64,000 nt of DNA from Niabella pedocola (lineage in GTDB: Bacteria > Bacteroidota > Bacteroidia > Chitinophagales > Chitinophagaceae), in the NCBI RefSeq assembly GCF_021044425.1, contig NZ_JAJNEC010000003.1, positions 558,001-622,000 of the forward strand, read 5' to 3'. Positions 26,744-36,005 of the stretch are shown here, piece by piece; position 1 is the stretch's first letter; the number at the start of each line of letters is the position of its first letter. Below the pieces are notes generated by a model that was not told the DNA's origin, made no database searches, and worked only from the letters and a program-made list of their open reading frames with translations. A program made the translations under genes and the position numbers.

Positions 26744-28411
26744 ATGAAATCAACAATACGAATAGCAATCGGCATCCTTTGGACCGGCGCATTTTTGGCG
26801 TCCTGTTCAAAGGTGCTGGACAAGGCGCCCCTGGACTCCTATACCGACGAATCTGTATGGAAGGATCTGAAGCTGGCAGAAGCCTATGCCAACAATATCT
26901 ACAATGTGTTACCAACGTTTACGGTTGACTGGGGCAGCTCGCTCAACAGAAGCGTGGTGCTCTCCTCCGCCTGCGATGAAGGGTTTACCAAGTTTGGCGA
27001 TGGTTATACCTGCGGCGCAAGGAACGTGCTGAACAAGGGTTTGCTGTCTCCGGATAATGCCGGCAGTTTCGATATCTGGTCAAAAAATTACAGCCAGATC
27101 CAAAATGCCAATATTTTCCTTTCAAAGATCGACAATGTTCCGGGCGATGATGCGTACCGTAACCGCATAAAAGGGGAAGTAACCTTCCTCCGTGCCTATG
27201 CCTACTTTCAGCTTATCAGCGATTACGGCGGCGTACCGCTCATTACACAGCCCTTCAATCTGAACTCCGATTTTAAAGCAACAAGGAACAGTTTCGAGGA
27301 AGGCGTAACATTTGTCAGCAATGAGCTGGACAAAGCCGCTGCCTTACTAACCAGTGCCACCGCTCAAAGAGGCCGGGTTTCTGCTCCGCTGGCGCTTGCC
27401 ATTAAATCCAGGTTACTGCTATATGCCGCAAGCCCCTTGTGGAATCCCTCCAATGATCCCGCGAAATGGACCGCTGCTTCTGCCGCAGCAAAAGCCGTTA
27501 TCGACCTGCCTGGCTTCAGCCTCTTTACTGGAAATTATGCCGATCTGTTTACTTCGTTTAATAGCGAGCTGATCGGTGTGCACCTTTCCGGTTATAAAGG
27601 GGAATGGGATCCTTTTACCGGGCTGGAGATGATGTGCTTCCCCAATGGCTATCATGGATGGGCCGCCTTTGCCCCTACACAAAACCTGGTAGATGCGTTT
27701 GGCACTGCCGATGGCAAATATATCACAGACCCTGCTTCCGGATACAATGCGCAGCAGCCCTATGTGAGCCGCGACCCGCGTTTTTACGCAATCATTATCT
27801 ATGACGGAAGGCCCACCGGTAACCCGGCATTCTTTTCGGACCGCACCACTACAGCCGCGCAGTTTTACGAAGGCGGTTACGACTCCGACCAGGGATTTGA
27901 TGCCTGGAACAACAGTTTAACCCGCTATGCATTCCGGAAATATATGGATACGACCTTTAATTTCAACGCCACTACCCAGGCCAACAAATTCTGGATCCTG
28001 GCACGGTTGGGTGAAATCTACCTCAACTATGCAGAAGCCGAATTTTATCTGGGTCATGAGTCCACCGCAAGAACCTACCTGGATAAGGTACGGCAAAGAG
28101 CCGGCATCCATACACCACTTACGGAAACAGGCACTGCGCTGGAAACCAGGCTCCGCAATGAGCGGCAGGTAGAGCTGGCATTTGAGGGCCACCGGTATTA
28201 TGATGTGCGCCGCTGGAAAATAGCAGAGGTAACGGAGAATAAACCCGCGGGCCAGGTGATCATTACCCGCAATGCGGCAACGGGGGTAAAAACCTACCAG
28301 TATAAGGATATTGAGGCCCGGAGCTTTGATAAAAGCAAACATTACCTGATGCCCATTCCCCGGACGGAGATCAAAAGAACCGGTCTGCAGCAGAACCCCG
28401 GATATAACTAA
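26744..28411 (+). CDS. SusD/RagB-family surface lipoprotein
   Basis: 555 residues. Lipoprotein signal peptide with the lipobox at Cys21 (FLASC). SusD landmarks: ANIFLSKIDNVPGDDAYRNR and EVTFLRAYAYFQLISDYGGV (TPR-like helices), LGEIYLNYAEAEFYLGHEST, and the C-terminal RNERQVELAFEGHRYYDVRR followed by LMPIPRTEIKRTGLQQNPGY. It lids the SusC barrel encoded 38 bp upstream and captures the ligand at the cell surface. Together they form the transport pair of the locus facing the AraC/hydroxyproline operon. Confidence 0.96.
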   Translation: MKSTIRIAIGILWTGAFLASCSKVLDKAPLDSYTDESVWKDLKLAEAYANNIYNVLPTFTVDWGSSLNRSVVLSSACDEGFTKFGDGYTCGARNVLNKGLLSPDNAGSFDIWSKNYSQIQNANIFLSKIDNVPGDDAYRNRIKGEVTFLRAYAYFQLISDYGGVPLITQPFNLNSDFKATRNSFEEGVTFVSNELDKAAALLTSATAQRGRVSAPLALAIKSRLLLYAASPLWNPSNDPAKWTAASAAAKAVIDLPGFSLFTGNYADLFTSFNSELIGVHLSGYKGEWDPFTGLEMMCFPNGYHGWAAFAPTQNLVDAFGTADGKYITDPASGYNAQQPYVSRDPRFYAIIIYDGRPTGNPAFFSDRTTTAAQFYEGGYDSDQGFDAWNNSLTRYAFRKYMDTTFNFNATTQANKFWILARLGEIYLNYAEAEFYLGHESTARTYLDKVRQRAGIHTPLTETGTALETRLRNERQVELAFEGHRYYDVRRWKIAEVTENKPAGQVIITRNAATGVKTYQYKDIEARSFDKSKHYLMPIPRTEIKRTGLQQNPGYN

Positions 28412-28612
28412 TATGGTTTACCAGGTTCGAATAAAAACGATTAAAGCATTCACCCCGGTTAAGTGATCCTGTGCTTCCTGCAGCTTCACTTCTTAATGGT
28501 GTTCACGGCTTCAATATCTACGACAGATCCTGAAACAAATGCAACAGCATATCTCCGGAGTAACGAAATATAAAAAAATGCATACATCCGCTTTTGTGGC
28601 AACAGCAGCAAT

Positions 28613-29644
28613 ATGAAATCCATTTATTACACACTGGCCATTGTTATTTCTTTCCTGTCTGCCTGTAAAAAGGACAGTGCCCCTTCGCTTCCCGGCCCGG
28701 TTCCTGTAACCGTATCGACGCCGGGGGGCGAAGCGGGATACCTGTATATTGATGGAACGTATACCGGTATGATGGCACCGGGAACCATCCGGCTTCCAGC
28801 CGGCAATCATACCATTGGCGTAGCATTGAAACAGTCAGAGAGCTACCTGAAAAAGGCGGTTACCGTCACGGCCGGTACGGCGGTTTCCCTTACCTTAACA
28901 GATAAGCCGGCACCCAAAACCTGGAAAGCCCTGTGGATCGGGTTGTATGAAACCCGGGGTAATTCCGGAACCGGGGATTGCAGCACGCATTTTTCAGCCG
29001 CAGACCTGGATGCCGGCTACCAGTTTTTTACCTGGAGCCTGAAGGAGCATTTTGAAAAATATGCCTACGGTACGATGAAATGGGAAGTGGAGCGCAGGGA
29101 CATCGCCAGCCCGGTTATCCTCACGAAAGGGGGCATCGGGTATACGGTAGAGCCCGCTTCTATAGCCGCACTGCTGCCCCAGATACAACCGGGGACCTAC
29201 GACTGCGTATTTGTATTCTGGCGCGAAAAAGAAGGGCCCTGCAGTTTCCAGAGTAATTACTTCGGACTGGCCTGGACGAACCCGATGGCGGAGCCGATGA
29301 GGACAGGGTACGTAACCATCAAATTTGATCCGGGCACTGATATCAATGCAGCGATCGGTCAATACAAAACAAATGACCCGGGGGTTTGGATCCATGAATG
29401 GCTGCATACTGTAGGCGAAAATTATTACCAGGCGTTGGGATTCAGCCTTCCGGAAAAATCCGGTGGGCATACCGTGCATGCCGCCGAAAGATATGGTTAC
29501 AGCTTTCCGTGGATGAATTGGTACCGGGATTTTATATCGGGCAGGGTTTCCAATGCTTCCGGTCAGCCGGCCTACCTGGGCATGGGGCCGGAAGCATTCC
29601 TGAACTGCACGGTACGGGAAAAGGCCGTTAATGGCTGCCCTTAA
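28613..29644 (+). CDS. lipoprotein with PEGA-like domain and HExxH zinc-protease motif
   Basis: 343 residues. Lipobox FLSACKK places it on a membrane, probably the outer one. Residues about 25-95 resemble a PEGA beta-sandwich (AGYLYIDGTYTGMMAPGTIR, LPAGNHTIGVAL). The rest carries VWIHEWLHTVGENYY, in which His261-Glu262-x-x-His265 is the zinc-binding and catalytic motif of zincin metallopeptidases. A possible third ligand lies in the following segment (HTVHAAERYGYS). I do not recognise the peptidase family. It follows SusD by about 200 bp on the same strand, so a surface protease feeding SusC/SusD with peptides is plausible. It could instead be a non-peptidase with a chance motif, but the motif sits in a hydrophobic helix context as in true zincins. 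Confidence 0.75.
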   Translation: MKSIYYTLAIVISFLSACKKDSAPSLPGPVPVTVSTPGGEAGYLYIDGTYTGMMAPGTIRLPAGNHTIGVALKQSESYLKKAVTVTAGTAVSLTLTDKPAPKTWKALWIGLYETRGNSGTGDCSTHFSAADLDAGYQFFTWSLKEHFEKYAYGTMKWEVERRDIASPVILTKGGIGYTVEPASIAALLPQIQPGTYDCVFVFWREKEGPCSFQSNYFGLAWTNPMAEPMRTGYVTIKFDPGTDINAAIGQYKTNDPGVWIHEWLHTVGENYYQALGFSLPEKSGGHTVHAAERYGYSFPWMNWYRDFISGRVSNASGQPAYLGMGPEAFLNCTVREKAVNGCP

Positions 29645-29828
29645 AGAGGCCGCTCTTTTCAGATCAAAAATGGCGATGGTCATGCTGCGTTTTTCAATTT
29701 GCCCGCACCCAATCACACAGCAATGACAACGGACCCACCTGCCGCGCCGGGCGGAAAGAGCGAAATTGAAGGCATTGCCGGTTGCCGGGGTTGATACACA
29801 GCAAACAAAATGATAATTGTATAAACAA

Positions 29829-29836
29829 TAAATTTG
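29829..29836 (+). promoter_or_regulatory. candidate -7 box of the 29.9-36 kb operon
   Basis: TAAATTTG matches TAnnTTTG, 20 bp upstream of the ATG at 29857. No TTTG at consensus spacing is visible. The 29645-29828 stretch holds nothing else I can support. Confidence 0.4.
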
Positions 29837-29856
29837 CACATAACAAAAAATAGCCG

Positions 29857-31317
29857 ATGATAAAGGATGTATCAAAAAGGATAAGGAACGGCATGATCCT
29901 GTTTTTTGTTCCGCTCTGCTGGTCGGCTTATGCAGGAGCACAGCCCGCCTCACTTGCGTTCCGATCTTCAGATACCGCGCTTCAAAATGCCTTTTACAGG
30001 GCAAAGAAAATGGCGCTCCGCTGCAGGGGCAACCCTTCGGATCCGGTAGGGCCCTGGTATGAAGCCGCGTTACCCGCACGGAATGCCTTTTGCATCCGCG
30101 ACGTATCGCACCAGTGCATACCCGCCGAAGTATTGGGCATGCATGCTGAAAATAAGAATATCTTCTCCCGCTTCGTATCCCATATCTCCGAAAGCAAGGA
30201 TTGGTGCACGTATTGGGAAATGAACAGGAACGGAGCGCCCGCACCGGAAGACTATCGCAACGACCGGGAATTCTGGTACAACCTCAATGCCAATTTCGAG
30301 CTCATCCATGCCTGCTGGCGAATGTACCTGTGGACGGGCGATACCCGTTATATAAACGATCCGGTATTCAAAACGTTCTTTGATCTTACGGCCACCCGTT
30401 ACCTCGAGCGTTGGAAGCTTCAGGTAGATTCATTATTAACACGGCCTGTTTACCTGAACGCCCCGGTACCCTTTAACGCCGCAGACTATTTTCACCGGTG
30501 CAGGGGCATTCCTTCTTATTATGAAGCGATCCACGACGTAAAAATGGGGATTGATCTGGTAGCAGCTATTTATAGAGGGCTAACGAGCTATGCAGCCATG
30601 CAGGTAATATGGAAACAGGACCAAAAGGCGGCCTTCTATCGTCAGAAAGCAGCGGCTTACCGGGAGCAACTGGATGCCGTCTGGTGGAACGATACCACCA
30701 ACCGGTACCACACTTATTATGCAGCAGGAGGTACATTCGGAAGCGGTGAGGGCGAAACCTACCTGCTTTGGTACAACGCATTAACCGACAGCAGCCGCAT
30801 CCGGCATACGATACGGCATCTTCTTAACTCAAAGTGGAATGTGGAGAACCGCTCCTATCTTCCTTACCAGTTGGCACGGTACGGCTATGGGAAACAGGCC
30901 CGTGAGAACATTTTGTTCCTGGCCAACCCCACCACCGAACGGCACGATTACCCCGAAGTTTCATTTGGCGTTATTGAAGGACTGGTACAGGGCGTTATGG
31001 GTATAGCTGCCGATGCCCGTGAAAACCGCATTACCACCCTATACAATCATCCCTCCGTGGATACCTGCGAACTAAGCAATCTTGCGGTATTATCCTCCCG
31101 CATCGGGGTTCGGCACTGGAACGGGGGCACTACGTTTGTTAACAACGGGCATTCGGTCATTTACTGGCGGGCAAGCTTCCGGGGAACGGGCCGTTCGATC
31201 CGGGTTAACGGCAAAAGCAAAAAAGCCGTTCAGCAACCAACGCCTGAAGGGTTACCGGTTTTTTATACGGATATTGCCGTTGCTCCCGGGGGAAAAGTAA
31301 CTGCTGTTATTTTCTAA
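29857..31317 (+). CDS. secreted (alpha/alpha)6-barrel glycosidase, unclassified
   Basis: 486 residues with a signal peptide (MILFFVPLCWSAYAGAQ; an internal ATG at 29893 would begin exactly there). The body is rich in Trp/Tyr and paired helices as in six-hairpin glycosidases: VGPWYEAALPARNAFCIRDV, REFWYNLNANFELIHACWRM, IPSYYEAIHDVKMGIDLVAA, GEGETYLLWYNALTDSSRIR. DVSHQ and EAIHD carry candidate acidic catalytic residues. The C terminus is a small beta domain. It resembles the GH63/GH78-like clan in layout, but I cannot assign a family. First gene of an operon that continues with a GntR regulator, a second six-hairpin enzyme and a symporter. Confidence 0.7.
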   Translation: MIKDVSKRIRNGMILFFVPLCWSAYAGAQPASLAFRSSDTALQNAFYRAKKMALRCRGNPSDPVGPWYEAALPARNAFCIRDVSHQCIPAEVLGMHAENKNIFSRFVSHISESKDWCTYWEMNRNGAPAPEDYRNDREFWYNLNANFELIHACWRMYLWTGDTRYINDPVFKTFFDLTATRYLERWKLQVDSLLTRPVYLNAPVPFNAADYFHRCRGIPSYYEAIHDVKMGIDLVAAIYRGLTSYAAMQVIWKQDQKAAFYRQKAAAYREQLDAVWWNDTTNRYHTYYAAGGTFGSGEGETYLLWYNALTDSSRIRHTIRHLLNSKWNVENRSYLPYQLARYGYGKQARENILFLANPTTERHDYPEVSFGVIEGLVQGVMGIAADARENRITTLYNHPSVDTCELSNLAVLSSRIGVRHWNGGTTFVNNGHSVIYWRASFRGTGRSIRVNGKSKKAVQQPTPEGLPVFYTDIAVAPGGKVTAVIF

Positions 31318-31351
31318 ACCTATTTAAACAAAATCCGAAAAGGCTTTTTCA

Positions 31352-32362
31352 ATGACAACTGTATTTGACAAGATCACCGAACTGGAACAGGTCAGCTCCT
31401 ACTCAAAGCACGACCGAATCGTGCAGGGGGTGATCAACACCATTAATGAAAAGATATTGTCGCCTGGCGATACCCTTCCCTCGGTGAATGCGATGATCCG
31501 CACATTGGGATTTTCCAGGGAAACCATCATCAGGGGCTACCGCGACCTGATCAGCCGCGGTATTGTAGCCTCGCGGAACCGGCTGGGGTATTTCGTGGCC
31601 AACGGAAGCACCCAGCAATTATTAAGGGTAGCGCTGCTCATGTATAACCTGGATAGTTTTGAAGAACAGTTCTACCGCAACTTCCGCAAAACCCTGGGCG
31701 AGGGGATCAACCTGCAGGTATTCTTCCATCACGGGAACATCGAAATATTTGAAACCATCCTGCAGCGGATCCGGCGGCAGTTCGGTATGTATGTGATAGC
31801 CCCCATCCCCCATCCCCGGTCCAAAGATTTGCTGGAGACCATTCCACGCAACCAGTTGCTGATGTTTGACCGTTATGAACCCATTGACGGTGTTTTTAAT
31901 CATATTACCCAGGAGTTTGAACGTTCGTCTTACCAGGTATTTGAACAGCTCGTGAACGAGATCCGGGCCTTTGACGAATTTATTTTTTATCACTCCCCCG
32001 ATTCCCTGGATCCCAAAGAGATCGTTACCTCCTTCCGCAAATTCATCAAAAAGTATAAGATCAACGGAACCTTGATCCGCGAATTTGTTCCGGGTACGGT
32101 TAAAAAAGGTAAGGTCTATTTTACGCTGGACAATTTCGCCATGTGGGAGATCCTGAAAGAATGCAAGGTAAAAAAACTCAAACCGGGCAAAGATGTAGGC
32201 ATTCTCTCGCACAACGATGAACCGGCTAAAGAGTTTGTAGGCATCACCACCTACTCTGCCGATTTTGCACTGATGGGTACTATGGCGGCCGGGGCGATCC
32301 TGAAGAATGAGCCCATACAGGCAACAATACCCACCACCCTCACCAGAAGAAATACCCTTTAA
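31352..32362 (+). CDS. GntR-type transcriptional regulator with periplasmic-binding-like sensor domain
   Basis: 336 residues. The N-terminal winged helix (about 15-85) includes LSPGDTLPSVNAMIRTLGFS and RETIIRGYRDLISRGIVASR. The remainder has the alternating alpha/beta pattern of a LacI-type ligand-binding domain: VALLMYNLDSFEEQFYRNFR, DEFIFYHSPDSLDPKEIVTS, KDVGILSHNDEPAKEFVGIT. This GntR-HTH plus sugar-binding domain architecture is frequent in Bacteroidota carbohydrate loci. It sits between the two six-hairpin glycosidase genes (34 bp and 31 bp gaps), so it most likely regulates this operon in response to the released sugar. Confidence 0.92.
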   Translation: MTTVFDKITELEQVSSYSKHDRIVQGVINTINEKILSPGDTLPSVNAMIRTLGFSRETIIRGYRDLISRGIVASRNRLGYFVANGSTQQLLRVALLMYNLDSFEEQFYRNFRKTLGEGINLQVFFHHGNIEIFETILQRIRRQFGMYVIAPIPHPRSKDLLETIPRNQLLMFDRYEPIDGVFNHITQEFERSSYQVFEQLVNEIRAFDEFIFYHSPDSLDPKEIVTSFRKFIKKYKINGTLIREFVPGTVKKGKVYFTLDNFAMWEILKECKVKKLKPGKDVGILSHNDEPAKEFVGITTYSADFALMGTMAAGAILKNEPIQATIPTTLTRRNTL

Positions 32363-32393
32363 AACTATTTGTATAAAATTATTTCCCGCCATC

Positions 32394-34370
32394 ATGAGAA
32401 GATTCCTATTGCCGGTATTGTTGTGCTCCGGCTTTACCCTTTTTGCACAGCAACGCTACTGGAAACTGCATACCGGCGGCGGCATTCAATGGACCGTACA
32501 GCCGGGTCAAACCCATAAAGACCATATAGAAATGAGCGGCAAACAGCTTTCTGCCATTGTACAGTATGGGGTTCAGCCATCCGGCGCCTTAGCCCTGAGC
32601 AGGAAGCTTGTGTTTCCGATGCTCCGTACCATTCCCAACGATACCCGGGGAAACCTGATCCGTGAATTTACGGGCAATATCACCGATTCCATTACCATCG
32701 ACGGAAGCAGGACCACTGAAATGCCCCGCAGTTTTTTGATACATGGCTACCTGCAAACAACCGGCACACTTTCCAAATCCGTTGTCCTGAACCGGACGGT
32801 ATTTCCTTCCACCGATCATGCCGCCTATATTGAGTCGTATATCCTGCGGAACGAGGGCCCGGAAACCGTTTCCGTAAACATCCCCATCATCGACAGTAGT
32901 ATCACAACCGATGAAAAAAAGGGGGTGTACGGATCTTATGTGATCCAAACAACGCTATATAACGGCGGAGCGTTCACCCTGCGGCCACAGGAGGCCCGCC
33001 ATTTCTGGATCGTGATATCGGCAAGGAAAAAATTTGAAGACCACCGCTATCTCGCTGCCGGTTATGAACTGGAAAAGCGCAAAGCGCTGATCAGCGAACT
33101 CGACAATAAGCTGGTGCTTCAAACCCCCGATCCGGTGATTAACCGCATGTTTGCCTTTGCCAAGATCCGGGCGGCCGAAAGCATTTATGAAACGAAGCAA
33201 GGCCTGATGCATGGCCCGGGCGGCGGAGAATATTATGCTGCGATCTGGGCCAACGACCAGGCCGAATACGTCAACCCGTTCTTTGCCTACCTGGGCAATG
33301 CCGCCGGTGTGGAATCGGCCAGCAACAGCTACCGGCTTTTTGCCGGTTATATGAACCCCTCCTACACACCCATTCCCAGCTCAATTATTGCTGAAGGTGC
33401 CGGTTACTGGAACGGAGCCGGCGACCGCGGTGATCAGGCTATGATTGGTTATGGCGCCTCGCAGTTTGCCTTAACCCTTGGGGATACGATTGAGGCAGCT
33501 ACGCTATGGCCCCTGATCGAATGGTGCAACAACTACCTGCTGCGAAAAAAAACAGCCGACAGCGTTATTGCCTCCCAGTCTGATGAACTGGAAGGGCGGT
33601 TTCCTGCGGGGAAGGTGAACCTCTCCACCAATGCCCTGGCATACGGATCGTTTTTATACGGATCAAGGCTGGCAACAGCACTCGGTAAAACAACAACCGC
33701 TGCACAATGGCAGCAGGAAGCCCGGGCACTCCAGCAGCATATGGAAACGTACTTTGGCGGTACCGTGGAAGGCTACCAAACGTATACATATTACAAAGGC
33801 AATGACAAACTCCGTTCCTGGATCTGCCTGCCACTGGTAATGGGCATTTATGACCGTAAAGACCAGACGCAGGCGGCCTTGCTGTCTCCGAAATTATGGT
33901 CACCCAACGGCCTGCTTACCGAGTCGGGTTCCAGTACCTATTGGGACCGGTCTACCCTCTATGCGTTCAGAGGTTTATTTAAAGCGGGCGCTACCGATAC
34001 CGCTATGGCCTATCTTTCTTATTACTCCGGCCAACGCCTGCTGGGTGCGCATGTGCCGTATGCCATTGAGGCCTGGCCCGAAGGCAACCAGCGTCATCTT
34101 TCGGCGGAAAGCGGGCTGTATTGCCGGGCGCTGGTGGAAGGACTCTTTGGTTTTGAACCAACCGGCCTCCGGTCCTTTTCCATTTGTCCGCGGCTTCCCA
34201 AAAACTGGAACCAGCTTTCGCTTAAAAATATAGAGGCCTTCCACACCACCTTCGGTCTGCTGGTACAGCGGGTTTCAGGAATGTACCGCATTACGGTAAC
34301 GGAAAACGGAAAGCCGGGACGCAATTACCGGTGGGACGGGAAAAAGCCGCTGGATATAACGCTTCCATAA
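32394..34370 (+). CDS. large secreted six-hairpin glycosidase-like enzyme
   Basis: 658 residues from the ATG at 32394 (MRRFLLPVLLCSGFTLFAQ is a clean signal peptide; the longer frame from 32307 overlaps the regulator gene). The N-terminal 240 residues are a beta-sandwich. An (alpha/alpha)6 catalytic region follows (about 260-600): GPGGGEYYAAIWANDQAEYV, AEGAGYWNGAGDRGDQAMIG and QSDELEGRFPAGKVNLSTNA. The end RHLSAESGLYCRALVEGLFG then PTGLRSFSICPRLP resembles the C-terminal beta-domains of GH78/GH65/GH95-like enzymes. Candidate acids are in WANDQAEY and GAGDRGD. Family not assigned. The next gene begins 1 bp after its stop, so the two are translationally coupled. Confidence 0.75.
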   Translation: MRRFLLPVLLCSGFTLFAQQRYWKLHTGGGIQWTVQPGQTHKDHIEMSGKQLSAIVQYGVQPSGALALSRKLVFPMLRTIPNDTRGNLIREFTGNITDSITIDGSRTTEMPRSFLIHGYLQTTGTLSKSVVLNRTVFPSTDHAAYIESYILRNEGPETVSVNIPIIDSSITTDEKKGVYGSYVIQTTLYNGGAFTLRPQEARHFWIVISARKKFEDHRYLAAGYELEKRKALISELDNKLVLQTPDPVINRMFAFAKIRAAESIYETKQGLMHGPGGGEYYAAIWANDQAEYVNPFFAYLGNAAGVESASNSYRLFAGYMNPSYTPIPSSIIAEGAGYWNGAGDRGDQAMIGYGASQFALTLGDTIEAATLWPLIEWCNNYLLRKKTADSVIASQSDELEGRFPAGKVNLSTNALAYGSFLYGSRLATALGKTTTAAQWQQEARALQQHMETYFGGTVEGYQTYTYYKGNDKLRSWICLPLVMGIYDRKDQTQAALLSPKLWSPNGLLTESGSSTYWDRSTLYAFRGLFKAGATDTAMAYLSYYSGQRLLGAHVPYAIEAWPEGNQRHLSAESGLYCRALVEGLFGFEPTGLRSFSICPRLPKNWNQLSLKNIEAFHTTFGLLVQRVSGMYRITVTENGKPGRNYRWDGKKPLDITLP

Positions 34371-34371
34371 G

Positions 34372-35964
34372 ATGGCACTCACCAGCTTTATGATCATCAT
34401 CCTCGGCATTGTGTTATTTTCCTGGTTCAAAACAAGAAGGGAAAAAACAGGTACCCTCAATGCCCTGTTCTTTGCCAACCGCAAGCTTGGATTTGCAGCT
34501 GTGGGTTGCGGGTTGTTGTTTACCAATATCAATACCGCATCCTTTATCGGTGAAAACGAACTCAGCTATATCAACAACATGAGTGTAATGGCCTGGGGTG
34601 TTACTTCCGTACTGGCGATGCAACTGGTATCCGAGCTGATCATTCCCATTTATCTCAGAACCGGTATCGCCACCACACCCGATTTCCTGGAAGCCCGGTA
34701 TGACCGCTCGGTGAAATCGATCGTTTCCATTCTTTTCCTGGCCAACTATATCGTTAACCTGCTGCCGGCCGTGCTGTATGGCAGCGCCGTGGCATTTGAC
34801 GGGCTGTTCGATATCTCGGAGCAGCTCCGGATCCCGCATCCGGCCACGGTATGGATCCTCGTATGGGGCATTGGCATCCTGGCTACCCTGTACGCCCTGC
34901 TGGGCGGTTTAAAGGCCCTTACGATTTCTGATACGTTACTTGGATTTGCCCTGTTTACGGGCGGACTGCTGTTGCCCTATTTTGCGCTGCGCTACCTGGG
35001 CGGGGGCAACTGGCACGCGGGGTTACAAACCATATTGTCTTCAAAAACAGCACACCTGAACAGCATCGGCCAGCGCGGAGACGCTGTGCCGTTTGGCACC
35101 CTCTTTACCGGTATGCTGCTGGTAAACCTGTATTACTGGGGCACCGAACAATACATTGTTCAGCAGGCACTGGCATCCAGGGACCTGGCCACCTGCCAGA
35201 AGGGAATGGCGCTGGCAGCACTGGGCAAGCTGATGCTTCCGCTGCTGCTGAATATTCCCGGCGTTATTGCAGCCCACCTTTATACAGGGCTTTCCAATAC
35301 CTCCACCGTTTTTTCAAAGCTGGCCGGGGACGTATCACCGCCGGCATACTCCGGCTACCTTGCTGCCATACTGTTTGGCGCTACGGTCACCACGTTTATT
35401 GTGGGTCTTAACAGCTCGGCTACGCTGTTTGTATTAAATGTTTACAGGCCGCTGATGGCCAAAAAAGGCCGGGTTCTTCAGGAGCAGGACCAGGTACGCA
35501 CCGCCAAAAGATTCCAGGCAGGTATTGCCCTTGTCGCCATGCTGATTGCTCCGTTCATCCTGTTTGCAACCGGGGGATTCTATACCTATCTTCAAAAGAT
35601 CGGCGGACTGTTTAGCGTGCCCATCTTTACCATCATGCTGGTGGGGTTTCTTACCAAACGTGTACCGCCGCTGGCCGCCCGAGTGGGATTGTTCTTTTTT
35701 GTCATCAGCTATGGCGCCACCCAATTATTCTTTAACATCCAACTGCATTTCCTGCATGTGCTGGCCCTGTTGTTCGTGCTCACCACGGTGATCATGTTAC
35801 TGATCGGCCGGTGGAAGCCCATGCCCGTACCTTTTGAGCTCAAGCAAAATAATAGGGTTGCGGTTCGGCCCTGGCGCTACCGGCGTATTGTGGGACTGGC
35901 GCTGGTGCTGGCCGCCTTCCTGCTATTTATACTCTTTTCGCCGCTGGGTCTGGTGAAAACATAA
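34372..35964 (+). CDS. sodium:solute symporter (SSS/SLC5 family)
   Basis: 530 residues, about 13 transmembrane helices. Typical features: early AVGCGLLFTNINTASFIGEN, GVTSVLAMQLVSELIIPIYL, LGGLKALTISDTLLGFALFT, NLYYWGTEQYIVQQALASRD (the W-G-T-x-Q motif of the sugar branch), and IVGLNSSATLFVLNVYRPLM. This subfamily imports sugars or sugar acids with Na+ across the inner membrane. Starting 1 bp after the upstream glycosidase stop codon, it should carry the monosaccharide released by the two six-hairpin enzymes. Confidence 0.94.
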   Translation: MALTSFMIIILGIVLFSWFKTRREKTGTLNALFFANRKLGFAAVGCGLLFTNINTASFIGENELSYINNMSVMAWGVTSVLAMQLVSELIIPIYLRTGIATTPDFLEARYDRSVKSIVSILFLANYIVNLLPAVLYGSAVAFDGLFDISEQLRIPHPATVWILVWGIGILATLYALLGGLKALTISDTLLGFALFTGGLLLPYFALRYLGGGNWHAGLQTILSSKTAHLNSIGQRGDAVPFGTLFTGMLLVNLYYWGTEQYIVQQALASRDLATCQKGMALAALGKLMLPLLLNIPGVIAAHLYTGLSNTSTVFSKLAGDVSPPAYSGYLAAILFGATVTTFIVGLNSSATLFVLNVYRPLMAKKGRVLQEQDQVRTAKRFQAGIALVAMLIAPFILFATGGFYTYLQKIGGLFSVPIFTIMLVGFLTKRVPPLAARVGLFFFVISYGATQLFFNIQLHFLHVLALLFVLTTVIMLLIGRWKPMPVPFELKQNNRVAVRPWRYRRIVGLALVLAAFLLFILFSPLGLVKT

Positions 35965-36005
35965 ACGGACCTCCGTTCCCTTCGTTTGGTTATTAAAATT
36001 CCTGT

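Noticed and set aside
28994..30244. 416-codon minus-strand frame
   Set aside because: It runs antisense through the HExxH lipoprotein and the following glycosidase gene, which have signal peptides and family features. The antisense protein has none.
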